Assembly: GCF_000423925.1 (NCBI RefSeq)
Contig: NZ_AUIX01000036.1
Location: forward strand, 1 to 64,000
DNA: 64,000 nt
Source: Butyrivibrio sp. VCD2006
GTDB taxonomy: Bacteria > Bacillota > Clostridia > Lachnospirales > Lachnospiraceae
Reading direction: 5' to 3'
Shown here: piece after piece, positions 58,677 to 64,000 of the stretch
Layout of the letters: the number at the start of each line of letters is the position of its first letter
Position numbering within the stretch: position 1 is the first letter of the stretch
Made by a program: the position numbers and the translations under genes
The notes under the pieces: model-generated
The model's database searches: none
Told to the model about the DNA's origin: nothing
What the model saw: the letters and a program-made list of their open reading frames with translations, nothing else

Positions 58677-60060
58677 CCCTAATATGATTAATTTTTCGGA
58701 TTTATCTTTTATATTTAGATTTCTTCCGATATTTCTTATTGCATATTATTTTTTACCGGCAAGGCTGCGCCCTTTGACACTACTAGTGGGCAGTCTTGCA
58801 TTTTATGCAATCGGGGACCCTATGAGTATGGCGGTCCTACTTATTGCCATTGTCGTAAATCTTTTGTTTTCATACAAATGCCAAAAGAAAAGCAAGGCAT
58901 TTCTATTCCTTATCGTAGCCTTTGACGCGATACTTCTACTTTCATTCAAATTTCTCGCGGGCTATGGAAGCATCAATGGGCTTCCGCTTGGAATCAGCTT
59001 CTTTACTTTCAAAATGGTCAGCTATCAGGTAGACCTGTATAAGGGAAAAATATCGAAGTGTCCCGGAGTAATTGCAGTGGCTTCTTATTTTGCCATGTTT
59101 CCTCAGGTTATTTCCGGACCTATCATGAGGTACAGTGATTTTGAGAAGAACAAGACACTATCCGGTGTTGAGGATGAGTTCATGGCCTTTGGTAGTAAGC
59201 TTCGTATGTGTTTTGATAAGATTGAAGAAGGCCTTGTATATTTTGTGCTGGGATTTGCGATGAAGGCACTTATAGCCGACTATCTGGCTATGATGTGGAA
59301 TGATATAGGAACCATCGGGTATGAGAGCATTTCCACGCCTCTTGCGTGGGCCGGAGTCGTTTGCTACTCTCTGAATCTCTACTTTGATTTCTGGGGATAT
59401 TCACTGATGGCTGCAGGTATCGGTGTTATGCTGGGCTTTCCTTTTGTGCGTAATTTCGATCAGCCTTATTCGTCAAAAAGTGTCGGCGAGTTTTATCGAA
59501 GATGGCATATGACGCTTGGTGCCTGGTTTAGGGATTACATCTATTTCCCCATGGGAGGCAGCAGGGAAGGAAAGCTGGATACCGCAAGGAATCTTATAGT
59601 GGTGTGGGTTCTCACAGGACTCTGGCACGGAGTGACTTTAAACTTCCTTTTATGGGCAGGACTTCTTCTTGTGATGATCCTATTTGAAAAATTCCTGTGG
59701 AGCTCAAAGGAAAAGCTTATGGCTGTGATCGGAAGGATTCATGTTCTGATCATAGTTCCTATAACATGGGTAATATTTGCGTTACCTGTGACAAGGGATC
59801 TTATAGATTATTTAAAGAGACTGTTTCCTGTTTATGGCCCCGGCGTTGCAGTAAATTCCGGCGATATCACAAAGCTGATGTCGATGTACTGGCCCTTCTT
59901 TGTGGCGGGATTTGTATTACTTATTCCCGGCAGCTATGGATTTTTGGAAAAGAACAGGAAGAACCGTTTTATCAGGCTTCTTACATTGATTTTATTCTGG
60001 GTATGCGCGGCATTTGTATCAACGAAAGCCGGCAATCCGTTTTTGTACTTTAGCTTTTAA
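58663..60060 (+). CDS. MBOAT family O-acyltransferase (AlgI/DltB-like)
   Basis: A 465-aa polytopic protein of the MBOAT family. The conserved RRWHMTLGAWFRDYIYFPMGG (His282) and the catalytic His322 in GLWHGVTLNFLLW are both present. AlgI/DltB-type enzymes move acyl groups across the membrane onto polysaccharide or teichoic acid. The next gene encodes an SGNH protein, the usual partner. The chosen ATG 58663 lies inside the preceding gene; 58684 is an alternative without a better ribosome binding site. Confidence 0.92.
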   Translation: MLQINPNMINFSDLSFIFRFLPIFLIAYYFLPARLRPLTLLVGSLAFYAIGDPMSMAVLLIAIVVNLLFSYKCQKKSKAFLFLIVAFDAILLLSFKFLAGYGSINGLPLGISFFTFKMVSYQVDLYKGKISKCPGVIAVASYFAMFPQVISGPIMRYSDFEKNKTLSGVEDEFMAFGSKLRMCFDKIEEGLVYFVLGFAMKALIADYLAMMWNDIGTIGYESISTPLAWAGVVCYSLNLYFDFWGYSLMAAGIGVMLGFPFVRNFDQPYSSKSVGEFYRRWHMTLGAWFRDYIYFPMGGSREGKLDTARNLIVVWVLTGLWHGVTLNFLLWAGLLLVMILFEKFLWSSKEKLMAVIGRIHVLIIVPITWVIFALPVTRDLIDYLKRLFPVYGPGVAVNSGDITKLMSMYWPFFVAGFVLLIPGSYGFLEKNRKNRFIRLLTLILFWVCAAFVSTKAGNPFLYFSF

Positions 60061-60086
60061 TTTGGCGATTCTTATTAGGGGATGTT

Positions 60087-61370
60087 ATGAAAGAACTCGC
60101 GAGGCACCTTTTGTCCGTGGGAATTATTGTCGTAGCGCTGCTTTTGACGGCAGATGCTGCGCTTGGACAAAAGAGTGTATATGAAGAAATTGAATATAGC
60201 GCCGCGGATGCGCCACTTCTTACGCTTCCTTTGAGGAAGATAATGGATGGTGAAGATCCGTTTATTGTGGCTTATTTGCGTGAAAAGTTGTTTGGCATTC
60301 CTATGACCACCGGCGAAGACTATGAGCCTGAACTTACAGAGGAATCAGAGGATATCGCTACTGATGAGGAAGTGGAAGGCACTGAGGATGCAGCTTTTGC
60401 TGAACCCGATGTAACCGATGGAAATGCAGTAACTGACGGCGATGCGGGCATGGCAATAACTGATGGCAATGCTGCCGTAACAGACGGAAATGCAGTAAGT
60501 GATGGCAATGCTTCTGTAAGTGATGGAAATGCTATGGCTGGAGTCACCGATGGCAATGCTGTAACGGATGGAAATGCCGCTCTGCCTGTAATTGACACTA
60601 CAGGAAATATTGCAGCTATTCCCGAAGCGGTAAATTATGTTGAAACTGCAGTCCCTGACTGGTACTTTGATGATGCTCTTTTCATAGGTGATTCCAGAAC
60701 CGTGGGACTCTCTGAATACTGTGAGCAGCTTAAGGACCGTGCTACCTTCTACTCTAAGGTTTCACTTACTATTTATGGATTTAGTAAAAAGCCCTTTGTA
60801 AACGCAAGAGCTGTGCCGCCTGAGGGCTTCGAAGGCTCTGTGGAAGAGCTTCCGATGGAGAAGGTGACTATAGAACAGGCCCTTGAGAGAAGTCAGTTTG
60901 CCAAGATTTATATAATGCTTGGTCTCAATGAGCTTGGAAGCGGATCTGCCGAGAGCTTTGCGGCGGAATTTGGAACGGTTGTTGCAAGGATAAGAGAGCT
61001 CCAGCCCGATGCTGTAATTTATATTCAGGGAATTATGCACGTGACACATAAAAAGAGCGAGAGTGACAGAGTTTTCAAGAATTCTACGATAAACCTAAGA
61101 AACGAAGCACTTTCAACGCTTGCTGACAATCAGCATGTTTTCTACATAGACATGAATTCTGCAACAGATGATGAGAACGGTGCGCTTGGACAAGATCTTT
61201 CATTTGATAACGTACATTTGAAAGCAAAATCCTACGCATTATGGTATGATTATTTGAAAAACCATGCTTTTGTTCCCGAGAGTGATCTTGAACTTATGCA
61301 GATGGGATTACAGCAGGAAATAGAGCAGAAAAACGCTGAAAATGGCGGAACGGAAGAGACAGCACAATGA
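60087..61370 (+). CDS. SGNH-hydrolase-like acetylation partner with TDGNA repeats
   Basis: A 427-aa exported protein with an N-terminal signal anchor (about 7-24). Residues about 108-165 contain around ten TDGNA/SDGNA repeats, a low-complexity spacer. The SGNH domain follows: GDSR (Ser203), GLNE (Asn281) and DNVH (Asp374, His377), so the catalytic set is complete. Next to an MBOAT gene, such proteins (compare AlgX/AlgJ, DltD) complete O-acetylation of a surface polysaccharide. It overlaps the next small gene by ATGA. Confidence 0.85.
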   Translation: MKELARHLLSVGIIVVALLLTADAALGQKSVYEEIEYSAADAPLLTLPLRKIMDGEDPFIVAYLREKLFGIPMTTGEDYEPELTEESEDIATDEEVEGTEDAAFAEPDVTDGNAVTDGDAGMAITDGNAAVTDGNAVSDGNASVSDGNAMAGVTDGNAVTDGNAALPVIDTTGNIAAIPEAVNYVETAVPDWYFDDALFIGDSRTVGLSEYCEQLKDRATFYSKVSLTIYGFSKKPFVNARAVPPEGFEGSVEELPMEKVTIEQALERSQFAKIYIMLGLNELGSGSAESFAAEFGTVVARIRELQPDAVIYIQGIMHVTHKKSESDRVFKNSTINLRNEALSTLADNQHVFYIDMNSATDDENGALGQDLSFDNVHLKAKSYALWYDYLKNHAFVPESDLELMQMGLQQEIEQKNAENGGTEETAQ

Positions 61371-61609
61371 TAAGAGAGATGGTTTTTAAGATGGAGCGCC
61401 CGGGGCTACTTAAGGAGGGCGACGAGATCACGGTTACTGAGGGTGAGCTTCCCAGTAACGTGTATTATACGATAGATCCGTCACTTGCGATGTCAGCCAA
61501 TTTTCCTTTCAGAGAGAGGATGAGCGAGCGCAAGGGCGTGGTTTTAAGCGTAGAGGAGAACGATCGCGGCTTCTATGTCACCGCCGCTTTCGACTCTGAG
61601 AAGCAGTAA
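61367..61609 (+). CDS. Hypothetical protein of 80 aa
   Basis: An 80-aa soluble protein (GLLKEGDEITVTEGELPSN...ERKGVVLSVEENDRGFYVTAAFD), predicted all-beta, with no signal or membrane segment. The 4-bp overlap with the SGNH gene supports translation. No family recognised. Its sequence suggests a small SH3/OB-like barrel, but this is only a composition-based guess. Confidence 0.65.
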   Translation: MIREMVFKMERPGLLKEGDEITVTEGELPSNVYYTIDPSLAMSANFPFRERMSERKGVVLSVEENDRGFYVTAAFDSEKQ

Positions 61610-61627
61610 TAAATGTTGCATGTAGTA

Positions 61628-61724
61628 ATGAAAAAAACTATACGTAGTGATAAATACTGCGTATAGCAAATGAAAAAAACTATACGTAGTGAAAATACTG
61701 CGTATAGCAAATGAAAAAACCTAT
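61628..61724 (+). repeat. Tandem repeat of about 42 bp, two and a half copies
   Basis: Units begin at 61628, 61670 and 61711 with ATGAAAAAA. The first two contain CTATACGTAGT and ACTGCGTATAG, an imperfect hairpin with one mismatch. The units differ by one base in the loop. The third copy runs into the dispersed repeat at 61727. Confidence 0.85.
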
Positions 61725-61726
61725 AA

Positions 61727-61770
61727 GCCTTCTCCCTTTGGGAGAAGGTGGCACGAAGTGCCGGATGAGG
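61727..61770 (+). repeat. Dispersed CCTTCTCCC/GATGAGG repeat, second copy
   Basis: GCCTTCTCCC-ttt-GGGAGAAGG hairpin, GGCAC-gaa-GTGCC hairpin (61750-61762), then GGATGAGGG. Homologous to 43484-43532. It precedes the ridA ribosome binding site AAAGGAGGAG. Confidence 0.8.
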
Positions 61771-61789
61771 GTTAAAGGAGGAGAAAACT

Positions 61790-62164
61790 ATGGAATACGT
61801 ATCAACAGACAAGGCACCGGCAGCAATCGGACCTTATTCACAGGCAATCAAGGCAGGGGATTTTCTTTATGCATCAGGTCAGATACCGATCAATCCCGCT
61901 ACAGGCGATATCGAGGGGAAAGATATCTCAGAGCAGGCAGACCTTGTTTGCAAAAATATCGGTGAGATTCTTAAGGCAGCAGGCACAGACTTTGGTCATG
62001 TTGTAAAGACAACATGCTTCCTGGCTGAGATGTCTGACTTTGCACCTTTCAATGCAGTATATGAGAAGTACTTCACAAGCAAGCCCGCAAGAAGCTGCGT
62101 AGCTGTTAAAAAGCTTCCCAAGGACGTTTTATGTGAAGTTGAGATCATTGCTTATCTGAAATAA
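61790..62164 (+). CDS. ridA: RidA family 2-iminobutanoate/2-iminopropanoate deaminase
   Basis: A 124-aa RidA (YjgF/UK114) protein. It shows APAAIGPYSQAIKAGDFLYASGQ, the conserved GxxxxHVVKTT-like segment, PARSCVAVKKLP (Arg that binds the carboxylate), and a final CEVEIIAYL. It hydrolyses reactive enamine/imine products of PLP enzymes. AAAGGAGGAG lies before the start. Confidence 0.95.
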   Translation: MEYVSTDKAPAAIGPYSQAIKAGDFLYASGQIPINPATGDIEGKDISEQADLVCKNIGEILKAAGTDFGHVVKTTCFLAEMSDFAPFNAVYEKYFTSKPARSCVAVKKLPKDVLCEVEIIAYLK

Positions 62165-62208
62165 TTCTGGGATTTTTAACCTAATCATAAAGTGAGGAAC
62201 GAAACAAA

Positions 62209-63273
62209 ATGGCTGTACATAGTAATAAGACAGCTACTTTGATAGTTATGTTGGGTGCGCTGCTTCTTAGCAGCGGATGTGGGAATCTTGCGGGCCATAA
62301 AAATGTTGACCGCGGGCTTTCCTATATCGAGAGTCATGAATATGAGGAAGCTGCAGCGTGCTTTGATGCCGCTGAGGCAGCAGGGGAGAATCAGAGAATT
62401 CTGTATAGGGCAAAAGGAATCCTTGATAAAAATCTGGGACAGTATGACTCGGCAGTCGAGAACTTTTTAAAGTCGCTTGCTGCTACCAGTGGAATCCCGG
62501 GAGATATGGATTTTGACACCAACTACTATCTGGCTGATGTTTATATAAAACAGGAAAAATATGATGAGGCTGTTGAGGTCTATGACGCTATCCTTGCACT
62601 TAGGAAAAGGGACAAGGATGCTTATTACATGCGCGGAATGGCAAGGCTCTACAGCGGTGACCACGATGGCGCGACCATTGATTTTAACAAAGCCATAGCT
62701 CTTGCCGGGCGCAATTATGACCTCAGAATAATGATCTACAAGGCACTTTCATCCAACGGGTATGAGGATGAAGGAAAAGCGATTTTGGAATCATGCTTAA
62801 ATAACACTGATCCGAACATGACGAATTATGAAAAGGGTCAGATATCCTATTATCTTGGAAATAACGCTGATGCACAGAGTTATCTTGAGCTTGCGAGAAA
62901 CGAGAGGGATATGGATAAGGCTCCTGTTGTTCTGCTTCTTGGACAGACCGGAGAGAAGCAGGGTGATTTCAACTATGCCATAAGTGTCTACAAGACTTTT
63001 CTGGCTGAGGATCCTGATCATCCTGACATATATAATCAGCTTGGATTATGCCAGACGAATGTCGGAGATTATGAAGGTGCAGTCAATTCATTCGAAGCGG
63101 GACTTGCTTTGGGGAACAATGAGTATAGCAAGGCACTTCTTATGAATGAGATCACTGCGTACGAATATGCCGGCAACTTTGCGCAGGCAAAAACTTTAAT
63201 GGAAAAATACAGGAAGGCGTATCCTGACGATAAGGATGCGGAAAGAGAGGAGATATTCCTTTCATCTAGGTAA
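62209..63273 (+). CDS. TPR lipoprotein
   Basis: A 354-aa lipoprotein: signal peptide and lipobox LSSGC (Cys24), then about eight TPR-type helix pairs to the C-terminus (for example YDEAVEVYDAILALRKRD, YEGAVNSFEAGLALGNNE). It is an extracytoplasmic scaffold, likely for envelope assembly. The last base of its stop codon overlaps an ATG that opens only a six-codon frame; the carboxypeptidase gene starts just after. Confidence 0.85.
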   Translation: MAVHSNKTATLIVMLGALLLSSGCGNLAGHKNVDRGLSYIESHEYEEAAACFDAAEAAGENQRILYRAKGILDKNLGQYDSAVENFLKSLAATSGIPGDMDFDTNYYLADVYIKQEKYDEAVEVYDAILALRKRDKDAYYMRGMARLYSGDHDGATIDFNKAIALAGRNYDLRIMIYKALSSNGYEDEGKAILESCLNNTDPNMTNYEKGQISYYLGNNADAQSYLELARNERDMDKAPVVLLLGQTGEKQGDFNYAISVYKTFLAEDPDHPDIYNQLGLCQTNVGDYEGAVNSFEAGLALGNNEYSKALLMNEITAYEYAGNFAQAKTLMEKYRKAYPDDKDAEREEIFLSSR

Positions 63274-63279
63274 TGAATA

Positions 63280-64000
63280 TTGGGAAATAATAGATATAGG
63301 AATTTGGATAGCAGTTATTATGTAAGGCGGAGACCTAAGAAGAAAAGAATAAACACCTTTGTAATATTAGGTGCAGTGGCCAGTCTGATATTGATAACTG
63401 TTATTTCAGTGACTTTTTTAATTTTACATAAGGATAAAGCTACAGAGGATGCGGCGGATCTGTCTACCATTGAGGAGTCGATTCCCGAGGAGGAGCTTGT
63501 TAAAGTAGAGACCGTGGAGGTACCTGAGGAAGAAGTGGAGGCAGAGCCGGAGATTGAGGTTAAGACACTCTCACCGGAGGTTGCAAGCTTCGCTGATGGC
63601 TATACAGTAAGTCCCACTGAGTCCACTCAGGATATCGTAAGTGAGGAGATAATCAGTGAGCATGCCGTGCTCATAGATGTTGATAAGGCTGAGATCGTTG
63701 CAAAAAGAGCAGCGGACGTGAGAATTTGTCCCGCGTCTATGACCAAGATTTTAACTATTCTTGTGGCAGCCGAGCACGTTACTGATTTGGATGATACTTT
63801 CACGATAACAAGGGACATTACAGACTATACCTTTTCAAATGACTGCAGTATTGTAGGCTTTGATGTAGATGAGGTTGTTACTGTAAGGGATCTGATGTAT
63901 GGAACGATCCTTCCCTCCGGAGCTGACGCAGGTCTTGCACTTGCAACCTACGTGGCAGGTTCTCACGAAGCATTCGTGGACATGATGAACCAAAAGCTCG
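63280..64000 (+). CDS. D-alanyl-D-alanine carboxypeptidase (peptidase S11), 5' part
   Basis: The first 240 codons of a penicillin-binding-protein-type carboxypeptidase, cut by the window end. It probably starts at TTG 63280, since an in-frame stop lies at 63274 and no ATG is available. After a short basic cytoplasmic tail (VRRRPKKKR) comes one membrane helix (about 33-50), an acidic linker (EEELVKVETVEVPEEEVE) and then the S11 domain with the SxxK motif in PASMTKIL and the second motif SGADAG. It trims peptidoglycan stem peptides. The KTG motif lies outside the window. Confidence 0.85.
   Translation, partial: MGNNRYRNLDSSYYVRRRPKKKRINTFVILGAVASLILITVISVTFLILHKDKATEDAADLSTIEESIPEEELVKVETVEVPEEEVEAEPEIEVKTLSPEVASFADGYTVSPTESTQDIVSEEIISEHAVLIDVDKAEIVAKRAADVRICPASMTKILTILVAAEHVTDLDDTFTITRDITDYTFSNDCSIVGFDVDEVVTVRDLMYGTILPSGADAGLALATYVAGSHEAFVDMMNQKL

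Noticed and set aside
60320..60598. Minus-strand frame of 92 aa with Ser/Pro repeats
   Set aside because: Complement of the TDGNA repeat tract of the SGNH gene.
61573..61812. Minus-strand frame of 79 aa
   Set aside because: Made of the tandem and dispersed repeats read backwards.

Overview
The window looks like chromosome from a strictly anaerobic Gram-positive of the Lachnospiraceae (Butyrivibrio/Pseudobutyrivibrio-like, gut or rumen). That placement is inferred from AddAB repair nuclease, a ThiT-type thiamine importer under a TPP riboswitch, a ZTP riboswitch ahead of a PurO-type IMP cyclohydrolase, BspA-like surface proteins, GPH-type glycoside transport, a GH3 enzyme and strong extended -10 promoters. 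No rRNA, tRNA or CRISPR array was found.

Layout. 1-11.0 kb: a secreted repeat-rich BspA-like protein bracketed by palindromic GGGACGGGG repeats, a TetR-controlled ABC exporter operon with a matching operator at both promoters, a membrane-anchored GNAT-like protein behind a structured leader, an acyltransferase with an HTH-AbrB regulator, and a TlpA-like lipoprotein. 11.0-15.7 kb: TraX-family protein, a small antisense membrane protein, ZTP riboswitch plus a large three-arm inverted-repeat structure, purO and a stand-alone AICAR transformylase, and a membrane-anchored GH25 lysozyme. 15.7-18.9 kb: an array of six ~36-bp dyads on a ~72-bp pitch, then an IS605-type element (TnpA, TnpB, probable omega RNA) and an HD hydrolase. 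18.9-22.8 kb (minus strand): PuuD-like amidase, polar amino-acid ABC importer and a cytidylate-kinase-like gene. 23.0-38.4 kb: a catabolic island. A Gfo/Idh/MocA oxidoreductase, two TIM-barrel proteins and a C-glycoside deglycosidase beta-type subunit are followed by an AraC/GH39 hybrid regulator, GPH symporter, esterase, GH3 glycosidase and a ChvE-type sugar ABC importer. 38.7-39.7 kb: a tightly overlapping DUF3791-DUF3990 toxin-antitoxin-like module. 39.8-52.4 kb: addB-addA, thiT, asnA, a degenerate HPr-like protein and a nuclease-XPD/DinG helicase fusion. 52.9-64.0 kb: valS-folC, a 55-aa protein, TPR/zinc-ribbon protein, MBOAT + SGNH O-acetylation pair, ridA, a TPR lipoprotein and the start of a D-Ala-D-Ala carboxypeptidase cut by the window edge.

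Most interesting: (1) the catabolic island reads as a complete route for C-glycoside (for example C-glycosyl flavonoid) uptake and cleavage: oxidise the sugar at C3, split the C-C bond with an alpha/beta complex, trim O-glycosides and esters, import sugars. (2) The 15761-16138 dyad array has conserved ends, variable middles and regular pitch, and fits no standard category I know. (3) A promoter-hairpin leader occurs twice with a compensatory base-pair change, once in front of a gene and once in front of a decayed copy. (4) A 127-nt three-way-junction structure lies between the ZTP riboswitch terminator and purO.
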